A program made the position numbers and the translations under genes. The notes under the pieces were generated by a model that worked only from the letters and a program-made list of their open reading frames with translations, did no database searches and was not told the origin of the DNA. Source: Pseudomonadota bacterium (GTDB lineage: Bacteria; Pseudomonadota; Alphaproteobacteria; Rhizobiales; Kaistiaceae). Taken from it: 10,221 nucleotides of DNA. The DNA lies in assembly GCA_023391905.1 (NCBI GenBank), contig JAEWAD010000086.1, positions 1-10,221 on the forward strand, given 5' to 3'. This document shows positions 1-7,244 of the stretch, one piece after another (position 1 is the stretch's first letter; the number at the start of each line of letters is the position of its first letter).

Positions 1-29
1 AACGCCGGGCGGGGGCGCACCCTGCACCC

Positions 30-64
30 TCCTTCGTGGCCCGGCTGGGCGGGCCACCTCAGGA
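30..64. repeat. GC-rich palindrome, possible dispersed intergenic repeat or 3' hairpin
   Basis: A perfect 8-bp inverted repeat, GTGGCCCG at 36-43 and CGGGCCAC at 50-57, encloses a 6-base loop. The stem continues through a small internal loop as TCCT (30-33) pairing with AGGA (61-64). It lies about 45 bases past the stop codon of the last gene of the minus-strand operon, so it could protect or terminate that transcript, but no clear T-run follows on either strand. Its flanks (minus-strand ATCCTGAGG before the stem and CGAAGGA after it) resemble a palindromic family I recall scattered between genes in Bradyrhizobium- and Methylobacterium-like genomes. That family link is from memory and unverified; the inverted repeat itself is seen directly. 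Confidence 0.5.
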
Positions 65-107
65 TGATGGTCGAGTTTCGGAACTGCGGTCCTGCGAGGG
101 GCCTTCC

Positions 108-929
108 TTACCCCGGGAACAGCGTCAGGCCGCCGTCGACCCGGATGACCTGGCCGTTGATGAACTTCGAGCCGTTGCCGGCGAGGAAGGCGACGGCGTC
201 GGCGATCTCGGACGGCTCGGCGTAGCGGTTGAACGATTTTCCCGACGAATCCATCTTGGCCGGGTCGACGACGCGGGTCGCCTGGAAGCGGGCCGACTTG
301 GTCGGGCCGGGGCTGACCGCGTTGATGCGCACGCCCTGCTCGTAGAGCTCCTTGGCGAGGCAGCGCGTGTAGTGCACGACGGCCGCCTTCAGCGTCGAAT
401 AGACGACCTCCGGCGAGCAGCCCATATGCGCCGCGGCCGAGGCAATGTTGATCACAGAGCCGCTGCCGGCCGCCACCATCGGCGGCACGAAGGCCTGGCA
501 GACCAGCATGGTGCCGATCAGGTTGTTGTTGGTCAGGACCTGGATGTCCTCGAACGAGATGTGGAGCGCGTCGTTCGGCTTCGGCTTGTTGCCCGAGGCG
601 CCGATGTCGCCGCCGGCGCAATTGACCAGCACGTTGACGGTGCCGAGCTTCGCCTCGATCTCCTGCTTCATCTTCTGCACGGCGGCCGGGTCGCCGATAT
701 TGCCGGTGACGGCGACGGTGCGCACGCCGTGCTTGGCGATCTGCTCGGCGACCTCGCCCATGTCCTTCGCCTCGCCATATTTGGCCGGGCCGGTCCATTC
801 GAGATCGTGGATCGCGACGTCGGCGCCGAGGCTTGCCAGCTTCTCGGCCATGGTGCGGCCGAGGCCGCGACCCGAGCCGGTGACGAAGATGACCTTGCCG
901 GAGAGTTCCTTGCTTGTTCCTTGGCTCAT
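108..929 (-). CDS. SDR family NAD(P)-dependent oxidoreductase
   Basis: This is a classical short-chain dehydrogenase/reductase of 273 residues, a cytosolic enzyme that oxidises an alcohol or reduces a ketone with NAD(P). The cofactor loop TGSGRGLG is at residues 17-24, the NCAG motif at 103-106, and the catalytic Ser, Tyr and Lys at about S164, Y177 and K181 (YSTLK). An acidic residue at the end of the second strand (D42) suggests NAD rather than NADP, by family rule. An insertion around residues 45-57 makes it slightly longer than the usual 250. The ATG at 929 is preceded by AAGGAG seven bases upstream, a strong ribosome site. It is the last gene of the operon, 70 bp after the TIM-barrel gene. 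The substrate cannot be read from sequence; context suggests a sugar, lactone or keto-sugar. Many databases would label such a protein 3-oxoacyl-ACP reductase, which the context does not support. Confidence 0.92.
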   Translation of the reverse strand: MSQGTSKELSGKVIFVTGSGRGLGRTMAEKLASLGADVAIHDLEWTGPAKYGEAKDMGEVAEQIAKHGVRTVAVTGNIGDPAAVQKMKQEIEAKLGTVNVLVNCAGGDIGASGNKPKPNDALHISFEDIQVLTNNNLIGTMLVCQAFVPPMVAAGSGSVINIASAAAHMGCSPEVVYSTLKAAVVHYTRCLAKELYEQGVRINAVSPGPTKSARFQATRVVDPAKMDSSGKSFNRYAEPSEIADAVAFLAGNGSKFINGQVIRVDGGLTLFPG

Positions 930-950
930 TTGCGAGCTCCTTGCTTGCCT

Positions 951-962
951 GCCCCGAAGGGC
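951..962 (-). other. Small UUCG-type stem-loop before the last operon gene
   Basis: In the 70-bp gap between the TIM-barrel gene and the last SDR gene, the minus strand reads GCCC TTCG GGGC. This is a 4-bp stem closed as C(UUCG)G, the classic very stable RNA tetraloop. It ends about 21 bases before the ATG at 929, just upstream of the AAGGAG ribosome site. It may be a local mRNA fold that separates the two genes; it has no T-run, so it is not a terminator. The motif is short and could be chance. Confidence 0.3.
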
Positions 963-999
963 CGCTGTGTTGAAAGGGAGGGAGGACGGATGGTGATGG

Positions 1000-1983
1000 T
1001 CAGGCCATGACGCCGATCGCCTTCATGTTGGCGACGCTGCGCCGGATCATGTCGAGTTCGTAGGAGACGAGCGCGCCGTCCTCGCCGCGTTCCCAGGGGG
1101 TGCGGTAGTCGGCGTCGTCGGCGAGGCGGTTGCGGCGGGCGGCCTGCAGACAGGCGGCAAGCGAGCGGGCCGAGCGCGGCGGATAGCCGTTCCACCAGTC
1201 CTGCGTCAGCAGGCGGACATGGCGGACGTCGAGCGCGCCCGGCTCCAGCACGGCGGTCAGGCGGTCATGGTGCTCCCTGAGGATGCCCAGCACTTCCTGG
1301 AACGGCACGAAGCCGTCGCCGATGGCGCAGCGGACGAGGCGAAAACCCTCGTCGGTGGACTGGACGTTGTAGTCCTTCAGATGCACGTGCCGGACCCAGG
1401 GCGCGATGCGGCGGGTGAAGTCGAGCGGCGCCTCGCCGACCGGCAGCGTGTTGCCCGTGTCGTAGCAGATGCCGACGCCGCCCTCGGTCTCCTCGCAGAG
1501 GCCGACCAGCTCGTCGGAGGTGAAGTCCTGGTGGTTCTCGATCACCAGCGTCCGTCCTTCCGCGACCGCACGCGGCGCATAGTCGGCAAGCGCCTTGTGC
1601 ACGCCGCGCACCAGCTCGTGCCATCTCTCGCCGGCGGCGTTGCGATCGCCGCAGAGCACCGGTGTCAGGCAGACGCGGATCAGTTTGGCGTCGAGCCGCG
1701 CGGCCGAGCGGAAGGCGCCGTCGAGCGGCCCGTGGTTCAGCCCGCTGCTCACCACCGGCGTCATGCCGAGCGCGGCGAGCCTCGCTTTCAGCGCCGCCAC
1801 CGCGTCGTCGTCGAGGGCGGCGATCCACGGCTCGAAGATCTCGATCGTCTTCGCGCCGAGTTCCGTGGCCAGTTCGATGAAGCCCTCGAGCCCGCGCCCG
1901 TCCGGATTGGCGCGCGGCGTGCCGTGCCCCTGCAGGCCGAGATAGTAGGTCAGTCCATAGGGGTTCAGTCCGACTTGCAGCAT
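1000..1983 (-). CDS. TIM-barrel sugar (phosphate) isomerase/epimerase
   Basis: This 327-residue protein belongs to the xylose-isomerase-like TIM-barrel superfamily (AP endonuclease family 2 fold). These metal-dependent cytosolic enzymes usually interconvert or epimerise sugars, keto-sugars or polyols. Likely metal ligands sit at strand ends: E149 (VIENHQDF), D175 (YDTGN), H201 within HVHLKDY, and E247 (VLEPG). K203 and D204 follow the histidine as in related epimerases. The N-terminus starts directly in the first strand (LQVGLNPYGLTYY), supporting the ATG at 1983, which has only a weak GGGA ribosome site. A C-terminal extension of about 60 residues after the barrel, with WWNGYPP and YRTPWERGE segments, is longer than in typical 270-290 residue members. 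It sits 42 bp after the broken SDR gene and 70 bp before the intact one, so it probably acts on the product of one of them. It is not classical XylA. Substrate unknown. Confidence 0.88.
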   Translation of the reverse strand: MLQVGLNPYGLTYYLGLQGHGTPRANPDGRGLEGFIELATELGAKTIEIFEPWIAALDDDAVAALKARLAALGMTPVVSSGLNHGPLDGAFRSAARLDAKLIRVCLTPVLCGDRNAAGERWHELVRGVHKALADYAPRAVAEGRTLVIENHQDFTSDELVGLCEETEGGVGICYDTGNTLPVGEAPLDFTRRIAPWVRHVHLKDYNVQSTDEGFRLVRCAIGDGFVPFQEVLGILREHHDRLTAVLEPGALDVRHVRLLTQDWWNGYPPRSARSLAACLQAARRNRLADDADYRTPWERGEDGALVSYELDMIRRSVANMKAIGVMA

Positions 1984-2025
1984 GGCGTGTCCCGATCTGG
2001 CGAGGGGATTGCGGGGCGGGCGGCG

Positions 2026-2788
2026 CTAGCTCAGCCCGCCGTCGACGATGATGGATTGCTTGGTGATCATCCGGCTGTCGTCGGCGCCGAGGAACAGCGC
2101 CGTGCGGGCGATCTCCTCGCCCTGTAGCACTGTGCGGATGCATTGCCGGCTGACCAGCGCATCGACGCTCTCCGGCGTCTTGTACCAGAGCGCGTATTGC
2201 TTCTCGGTCATCACGGCGCCGGGCTCGATCGCGTTGACGCGGATGTTGTCGGCGCCGAAGGCGCGCGCCAGGCTTCGCGTCAGTCCGAGCACCGCCGCCT
2301 TGGCTGTGGTGTAGGCCGGCATGTTGGGCGCGCCGCCGCGCCAGGCGATCGACGAGAAATTGATGATCGAGCCGTAGCCGAGCGCGCGCATCTGCGGTCG
2401 CACCGCCTGGGCGGTGAAGAATTGCGGCCGCAGGTTCACCGCCTGCGCCCAGTCCCAGTAGTCGGGCGTGACGGCGTCGACCTCGTGCCGGTCGTCATTG
2501 GCCGCGTTGTTGACGAGGACGCCGATCGGCCCGAGTTCCCGGCCGATCTCGGCGATCACCGCCTGGGTCGCCTCGATGTCGGTCAGGTCGCAGCGGCGGA
2601 AGATAGGCCGGTGTTCCGCGCCGCCGAGCTCGTCGGCGAGCGCCTGGCCGGCCTCCTCCTGGATGTCGACGAAGGCCACTTTCGAGCCGGTCCCGGCGAA
2701 GGCGCACGATGTCGGCGCCGATGCCCGAGGCGCCTCCGGTCACGAAGACGACGCGCCCGGAAAGGCTGGGGTAGGATGCGAAGGTCAT
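2026..2788 (-). pseudogene. Frameshifted SDR, aldose 1-dehydrogenase-like
   Basis: The reading frame from ATG 2788 gives the SDR N-terminus (MTFASYPSLSGR, then the cofactor loop TGGASGIG at residues 17-24) and then goes out of frame after DIVR. The rest of the enzyme continues in another frame (AFAGTGSKVAFVDI onward) to the TAG at 2026. The junction reads CGCC on the minus strand (2701-2704). Restoring CGCGCC, one lost CG unit, rejoins the frames into a 254-residue protein of normal family length. In that numbering D42 suggests NAD use, NNAAND is the conserved Asn-Ala motif, and the catalytic set is about N119, S147, Y160 and K164. The NAANDDRH and YWD segments recall NAD-dependent D-xylose, galactose and arabinose 1-dehydrogenases such as Caulobacter XylB, which oxidise aldoses to lactones. 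A remnant could begin at GTG 2679 but would lack the cofactor loop. Either a real inactivating mutation or a sequencing error. Confidence 0.88.
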
Positions 2789-2831
2789 GAATTGCGGGCC
2801 TGTTGGAGGGATGCGCCGGAGCCTGCCGGGT

Positions 2832-3938
2832 TCAGAGGAGCTTGCGGGTGGCGGGGTCGAACAGGCAGGCATGCGACATGTCGATGCCGAGCGCGATGGT
2901 CTCGCCCATGCGCGGCGCCTCGTCCGGGTCGAAGCGGCCGGTGACCTCGAGGTCGCCGAAGCGCATCAGGCCGATCGTCTCGGCCCCGGTAGGCTCGACC
3001 ATCTCGACCGGTGCCTCGACCGTGGCGAGGCTCTTCTTGCTGGCCTTCAGTTCCGGTGAATAGCGGAAGATGTGCTCGGGCCGGACGCCGAGGATGACGT
3101 CGCGCCCGGCAGTACCGGGTACGGCTCCCTCGGCGAGCGCCAGCACGGCGCCGTCGCCGACCTTCAGCGACACCGCCGGGCGGCCGTCCGAATCCGTCGT
3201 CAGCGTGGCGGGAATGAAGTTCATCGCCGGCGATCCCATGAAGCCGGCGACGAACATGTTGGCCGGGCGGTCATAAACCGTCTGCGGCTCGTCGAACTGC
3301 TGCACCTCGCCCTGGTGCATCACGGCGATGCGGGAGGCGAGCGTCATCGCCTCGACCTGGTCATGCGTGACATAGACCGTCGTCTTGCCGACGCGATGGT
3401 GCAGCTTCTTGATCTCCGTGCGCATGTCGACGCGCAGCTTGGCGTCGAGGTTGGAGAGCGGCTCGTCGAACAGGAACAGCTTCGGGTCGCGCACCAGCGC
3501 GCGGCCCATGGCGACGCGCTGGCGCTGGCCGCCGGAGAGCTGGCCGGGCTTGCGGGCGAGCAACTGTTCGATCTGCAGCAGCGCCGCGACGCGCTTCACC
3601 GCCTCGTCGCGCTGCGGCTTCGGCACGCCGCGGCTCTCCATGCCGAAGGTGATGTTCTCGCGCACCGTCATGGTCGGATAGAGCGCGTAGGACTGGAACA
3701 CCATGGCGATGTCGCGATCCTTCGGCGCCACCGAATTGACCAGCCGGTCGCCGATCCGGATCTCGCCGGAGGTGACGCTCTCGAGGCCGGCGATCATCGC
3801 GAGCAGGGTCGACTTTCCGCAGCCGGACGGGCCGACCAGCGCGATGAACTCGCCGGTGCGCGCCTCGATGTTGATGCCCTTCAGGACCTCGACGGACCCG
3901 AAGCTCTTGCGCAGGTTGCGTATGGTCAGCGACGACAT
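2832..3938 (-). CDS. ugpC: Sugar ABC transporter ATP-binding protein, UgpC/MalK type
   Basis: This 368-residue ATPase powers the sugar importer encoded upstream, acting as a dimer on the cytoplasmic face of the permeases. All nucleotide-binding motifs are intact: Walker A GPSGCGKST at 36-44, Q-loop glutamine at 82, signature LSGGQ at 134-138, Walker B LFLFDE at 154-159, D-loop SNLD and the switch histidine H192. A C-terminal OB-fold regulatory domain (about 240-368, with GVRPEHI) marks the CUT1 group (MalK, UgpC, MsmK). The start is supported by GAGG five bases before the ATG. It follows the second permease by 25 bp and precedes the broken dehydrogenase by 43 bp. The symbol reflects the usual family name, not a claim of glycerol-phosphate transport; ATPases of this group are often shared between importers. 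Confidence 0.95.
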   Translation of the reverse strand: MSSLTIRNLRKSFGSVEVLKGINIEARTGEFIALVGPSGCGKSTLLAMIAGLESVTSGEIRIGDRLVNSVAPKDRDIAMVFQSYALYPTMTVRENITFGMESRGVPKPQRDEAVKRVAALLQIEQLLARKPGQLSGGQRQRVAMGRALVRDPKLFLFDEPLSNLDAKLRVDMRTEIKKLHHRVGKTTVYVTHDQVEAMTLASRIAVMHQGEVQQFDEPQTVYDRPANMFVAGFMGSPAMNFIPATLTTDSDGRPAVSLKVGDGAVLALAEGAVPGTAGRDVILGVRPEHIFRYSPELKASKKSLATVEAPVEMVEPTGAETIGLMRFGDLEVTGRFDPDEAPRMGETIALGIDMSHACLFDPATRKLL

Positions 3939-3963
3939 GCAGGCCTCATCCTTGGATCGCGTC

Positions 3964-4866
3964 TCACTTGATGGCGCCCTGGGTGAGGCCGCGCACGAAA
4001 TACTTGCCGCCGAAGAAGTAGACGAGCAGCGGCGGCAGCGCGCCGATCAGCACGGCGGCGCTCATCACGTCGTAGTTGCGGACATTGGTGCCGCTGGCCG
4101 TCAGCGCCACCAGCGCGGCGGTGATCGGCTGCTCGCGGCCGGAGGTGAACACCACGCCGAACAGGTACTCGTTCCAGATGCCGGTGAACTGCCAGATCAC
4201 CGTGACGATCAGGATCGGCGGCGACAGCGGCAGGATGATCCGGCGGAAGATCCGCCAGAAGCCGGCGCCGTCGATGCGCGCCGCCTTGATCAGGTCGTCC
4301 GGGATCGAGACGTAGTAGTTGCGGCAGAACAGCGTCGTGAACGAGATGCCCTGGATGACATGGACGAGGATCAGTCCGTAGGTCGAATTGGTCAGGCCGA
4401 GCTTGCCGAGGATGAAGGCCCAGGGCATCAGCGCGATCTGCCCCGGCATGAACACGCCGAGCAGCATCAGCGTGAACAGCACCTCCGAGCCCTTGAAGCG
4501 CCACTTGGACAGCACGTAGCCGTTCAGCGCGCCGAGCAGGGTCGAGAGGATCGTCGCCGGGATCGCCATCCAGAGCGAGTTCATGAAGTTGCGCTTCATG
4601 CCCTCGCAGGTGCCGCCGATGCAGTAGGTGCTCCAGGCATCGGCCCAGGCATGGAAGGCGAAGCTGCGCGGGAAGGCGATCAGGCCGTTCTGGGCGATCT
4701 CCGCCTGGTCGCGGAACGAGTTGAACACGACCACCAGCAGCGGCACCAGATAGATGATCGCGAACAGCGTCAGCAGGCCGTAGATGACGACACGGCTGAA
4801 GAAATGCCGGCGGAAGGCGGCGGCGGCCTCCTGGTCGTGGACGCGGACGAGCGCGGCATCAGCCAT
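3964..4866 (-). CDS. gtsC: Carbohydrate ABC transporter permease, GtsC/MalG-like
   Basis: This 300-residue inner-membrane permease forms half of the translocation channel of a CUT1-type importer. About six hydrophobic segments are visible (near 25-48, 99-118, 129-150, 162-182, 214-233 and 270-288). The EAA-type loop that docks the ATPase is at about 192-213 (IKAARIDGAGFWRIFRRI). The extracytoplasmic insertion with YCIGGTCEGMKRNF before the second helix, and the NGYVLSKWRF segment, match what I recall of GtsC from glucose/mannose transporters. The start ATG at 4866 has AGGGAGAG about six bases upstream. It overlaps the preceding permease gene by 8 bp (ATGGCTGA), a sign of translational coupling. 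Family assignment is firm; the exact sugar is inferred. Confidence 0.94.
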   Translation of the reverse strand: MADAALVRVHDQEAAAAFRRHFFSRVVIYGLLTLFAIIYLVPLLVVVFNSFRDQAEIAQNGLIAFPRSFAFHAWADAWSTYCIGGTCEGMKRNFMNSLWMAIPATILSTLLGALNGYVLSKWRFKGSEVLFTLMLLGVFMPGQIALMPWAFILGKLGLTNSTYGLILVHVIQGISFTTLFCRNYYVSIPDDLIKAARIDGAGFWRIFRRIILPLSPPILIVTVIWQFTGIWNEYLFGVVFTSGREQPITAALVALTASGTNVRNYDVMSAAVLIGALPPLLVYFFGGKYFVRGLTQGAIK

Positions 4867-5806
4867 GGCGGCTCTCCCTGCGATGACGCCAGACGACGAA
4901 GAAGGAGTAGGGCACCAGCACGACGGCGAGGGCTGCGAGCATCATGATCGCGGCGGCGGCGCCTTCGCCGATCTGGCCGCGCTGGAACATCAGGTCGTAG
5001 ACGTAGATCGCCGGGAAGGTGGTCGAGATGCCGGGGCCGCCGCGCGTCAGCGCCTGCACCAGGTCGAACGTCTTGATCGCGAACTGGATCTGCACCACCG
5101 CGACGGCCAGGAAGATCGGCGCGATCACCGGCAGGATCACCCTGCGATAGGTGCGGAAGGTGGAGGCGCCGTCGATCTGCGCCGCCTTGACGAGGTCGGG
5201 GTCGACCGAGCGCAGCCCGGCGAGGAACAGCGCCATGGCGAAGCCCGAGCTCTGCCAGATGCCGGTGATGATGATGGCGTAGATCGCCGTGTTGCGGTCG
5301 GAGGCGAGCGCGAAGCTGAAGTTCGTCCAGCCGAGGCTGCGGACCAGCATCTGGATGCCGTCGGTCGGGTTGTAAAGCCAGCTCCAGACCGTGCCGGTGA
5401 CGATGAACGAGACGGCGAGCGGATAGAGGAAGATCGTCCGCCAGATCGCCTCGCCGCGCACCTTCTGGTCGATCAGGATGGCGAGCAGCAGGCCGATCGC
5501 CATGGCGCCGACGATGTAGAAGGCGGAGAACAGGAACAGGTTGCTGTAGGCGATGTTCCAGCGCCGGTTGCTCCAGAGCGAGGCGTAGTTGTCGAGGCCG
5601 ACAAAGCCGTAGCTGGGCAGGAGCGACGAGTTGGACAGCGAGATGTAGAGCGTCCAGATCGTGAAGACGAAGACGTAGATGAACGAGGCCGCCAGCGACG
5701 GCGCGAGGATCAGGATGGGCGAGATCCGGGTGAGGCGCTCGCGCCAACTGGGTCCCGGATTGGCCGGTCCGGCAATCCGGCCGGCTTCCGCATCGATGGT
5801 CGACAT
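4859..5806 (-). CDS. gtsB: Carbohydrate ABC transporter permease, GtsB/MalF-like
   Basis: This 315-residue inner-membrane permease pairs with the GtsC-like protein. It has six predicted helices after a cytosolic N-terminal stretch of about 25 residues. Recognisable pieces include YGFVGLDNY after the first helix, LAILIDQKVRGEA, FLYPLAVSFIVTGTVW, and an EAA-type ATPase-docking loop DLVKAAQIDGASTFRTYRRV. These strongly recall GtsB of glucose/mannose systems. Two starts are possible: ATG 5821 has no ribosome site, whereas ATG 5806 has AGGG six bases before it, so I chose 5806 (the longer form would add five residues). The gene follows the binding-protein gene by 68 bp with a strong hairpin in between, and it ends inside the next permease gene. 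Confidence 0.93.
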   Translation of the reverse strand: MSTIDAEAGRIAGPANPGPSWRERLTRISPILILAPSLAASFIYVFVFTIWTLYISLSNSSLLPSYGFVGLDNYASLWSNRRWNIAYSNLFLFSAFYIVGAMAIGLLLAILIDQKVRGEAIWRTIFLYPLAVSFIVTGTVWSWLYNPTDGIQMLVRSLGWTNFSFALASDRNTAIYAIIITGIWQSSGFAMALFLAGLRSVDPDLVKAAQIDGASTFRTYRRVILPVIAPIFLAVAVVQIQFAIKTFDLVQALTRGGPGISTTFPAIYVYDLMFQRGQIGEGAAAAIMMLAALAVVLVPYSFFVVWRHRRESRHG

Positions 5807-5833
5807 GGCTGGCCCTGTCATGAAAACGAAGGA

Positions 5834-5862
5834 TCGGGCGCGGCGCGGGGCACCGCGCCCGA
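5834..5862 (-). terminator. Intercistronic hairpin, attenuator-like
   Basis: A perfect 10-bp GC-rich inverted repeat, TCGGGCGCGG at 5834-5843 and CCGCGCCCGA at 5853-5862, encloses a 9-base loop. It begins 12 bases after the binding-protein stop codon. On the minus strand it is followed by TCCTTCGTTTTC, a short and imperfect T-rich stretch. Hairpins at this place are well known in sugar ABC operons (malE-malF is the model). They stabilise the binding-protein mRNA and reduce read-through, so that the binding protein is made in excess over the membrane parts. The structure is seen directly; whether it terminates, attenuates or only stabilises is inference. Confidence 0.68.
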
Positions 5863-5874
5863 CAAGGCGGTTCG

Positions 5875-7140
5875 TTACATCTGGGCCTCGACGGCGTCCG
5901 CGATCGCGGTTGCAGCCTGTTCCGGCGTCATGGCGGGCGTGTTCACGAACTCGGTGACCGTATCCATGATCGCGCCGCGGTATTTCTGCGGGATGGTCAT
6001 GTTGTGGGCCATGGAGCGGACCAGCGTGCCTGCCTCGATCGAGGCCTGCAGGTCCTTCTGCGCCAGCTGCTGGCAGGGGTTGAAGCCGGACGACAGGTCA
6101 ACGTCGAGGCGCGCCGGGATCGAGCCCTTGGCCTGGTTGAACACCGTCTGGAACTCCGGCGACAGGATCGTCTTGGCGAGCAGCTGCTGGCCTTCGACGA
6201 AGTCCGGGTCCTTCTGCTTGAAGAACACGACGGAGTCGGCGTTCAGGATGAAGCCGGGCTTGCCCCAGTCGGTCGGCGCCTGGCTGCAGGTGTAGTCGGT
6301 GCCTTCCTTGAAGCCGGCCGCGGTCAGGAGGCCGATGGTCCAGTCGCCCATGATGTGGAAGGCGGCGTCGCCGCGGCCGACCAGGGCCGACATCGTATCC
6401 CAGTCACGGCCGACCATGCCGGGATCCATGTATTTCGAGGTCATCAGGCGGAGCTGGGTGAGCGCCTTGACCATGCCCTCGCTGCGCAGCGCGTCGACGT
6501 CGCCCTCGACGAAGGCCTTGCGGTAGAGGTCGATGTCCTGGCCGTAGACGACGACCTCGAACACGGTCGAATCCGTCCAGTCGGCGGTCGAGTGGGCGAT
6601 GCAGATCTTGCCGGCGGCGACGACCTTCTCGCAGGCGGCGTTGAACTCGTCCCAGGTCTTCGGCACGGCGTCGACGCCGGCTTCCTTCATGACCTTGGGC
6701 GAGGACCACAGCCAGTTGATGCGGTGGATGTTCATCGGCGCGGCGACCCAGTTGCCGGTCGGCTTCATCACCGGCAGCAATTCGGGCGCGACGACCTTCT
6801 CCCAGCCCTCGGCGGCGGCGAGTTCGTCGAGATTGGCGGTCATGCCGGTCTCGTTCCACTCGGCGATCTCGGGGCCCTTGAGCTGCACGGCCGGCGGCGC
6901 GTTGCCGGCGATGACGTCGGCGCGCAGCTTGGCCAGCGTGTTGGCCGTGTGGCCGGCGATCGAGGTCTGCTCCCACTTGCCGCCGGCGGCGGTGTACATT
7001 TCGCCCAGCTTGGCGATCGCCGCGGCGTCGGAGCCGGTGGCCCACTGGTGCAGCAGGTTCGTCTTCGGCTCGGCAAGGGCCGTGCCGCTCAGGAGAGCGA
7101 AGGTCAAAAGACCAGCGCTCACCTTCCAAGTGAAGGTCAT
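5875..7140 (-). CDS. gtsA: Sugar ABC transporter periplasmic binding protein, GtsA-like
   Basis: This 421-residue solute-binding protein captures a sugar in the periplasm and delivers it to the permeases. A Sec signal peptide is clear: TWK, a hydrophobic core VSAGLLTFALL, then ALA with cleavage likely after residue 23. There is no lipobox cysteine, so it is probably soluble. Internal segments LKGPEIAEW, MNIHRINWLW, GRDWD, FHIMGDW and KGSIPARLD match what I recall of the glucose/mannose-binding proteins GtsA/GltB of Pseudomonas and the Thermus glucose-binding protein. The ATG at 7140 is preceded by AGGGAGAG about six bases upstream. As first gene of the operon, next to a strong promoter and followed by a hairpin, it should be the most abundant product. 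Glucose or mannose is the best guess for the ligand; the alpha-mannosidase fragment nearby slightly favours mannose. Confidence 0.94.
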   Translation of the reverse strand: MTFTWKVSAGLLTFALLSGTALAEPKTNLLHQWATGSDAAAIAKLGEMYTAAGGKWEQTSIAGHTANTLAKLRADVIAGNAPPAVQLKGPEIAEWNETGMTANLDELAAAEGWEKVVAPELLPVMKPTGNWVAAPMNIHRINWLWSSPKVMKEAGVDAVPKTWDEFNAACEKVVAAGKICIAHSTADWTDSTVFEVVVYGQDIDLYRKAFVEGDVDALRSEGMVKALTQLRLMTSKYMDPGMVGRDWDTMSALVGRGDAAFHIMGDWTIGLLTAAGFKEGTDYTCSQAPTDWGKPGFILNADSVVFFKQKDPDFVEGQQLLAKTILSPEFQTVFNQAKGSIPARLDVDLSSGFNPCQQLAQKDLQASIEAGTLVRSMAHNMTIPQKYRGAIMDTVTEFVNTPAMTPEQAATAIADAVEAQM

Positions 7141-7211
7141 GGTTTCTCTCCCTGGGTGTACCGCTCGATACTGGCGACCGTTTGGCGCGGTTACTTGTTC
7201 TTGTTGGTGTT

Positions 7212-7239
7212 CAGCGCATCTCCCCGTATTCTGGCGCTG
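7212..7239. promoter_or_regulatory. Spaced inverted repeat near the operon transcription start
   Basis: CAGCGC at 7212-7217 and its reverse complement GCGCTG at 7234-7239 are separated by 16 bases, giving arm centres 22 bp apart, about two helical turns. The right arm falls where transcription from the predicted promoter should begin. It may be a regulator site for a dimer or a weak leader hairpin. The arms are only 6 bp, so chance is possible. Confidence 0.25.
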
Positions 7240-7244
7240 CTTTT

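Noticed and set aside
36..1010. Long plus-strand open frame opposite the last SDR gene.
   Set aside because: It is antisense to a gene with complete SDR motifs. Its product is Arg/Asp/Gly-rich low-complexity sequence typical of shadow frames in GC-rich DNA. The same reasoning removes the other long opposing frames, such as those at 1219-2127, 3072-3971, 4784-6295, 6004-7251, 7288-8409 and 9227-9997.
1000..1983. Classical xylose isomerase (XylA).
   Set aside because: It is far shorter than XylA (about 440 residues) and has the motif layout of the broader sugar phosphate isomerase/epimerase group.
2701..2704. Programmed ribosomal frameshifting in the SDR gene.
   Set aside because: There is no slippery heptamer, no internal Shine-Dalgarno-like booster at the right distance and no downstream stem I can see. 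SDR genes are not known for it. A lost CG dinucleotide explains the break simply.
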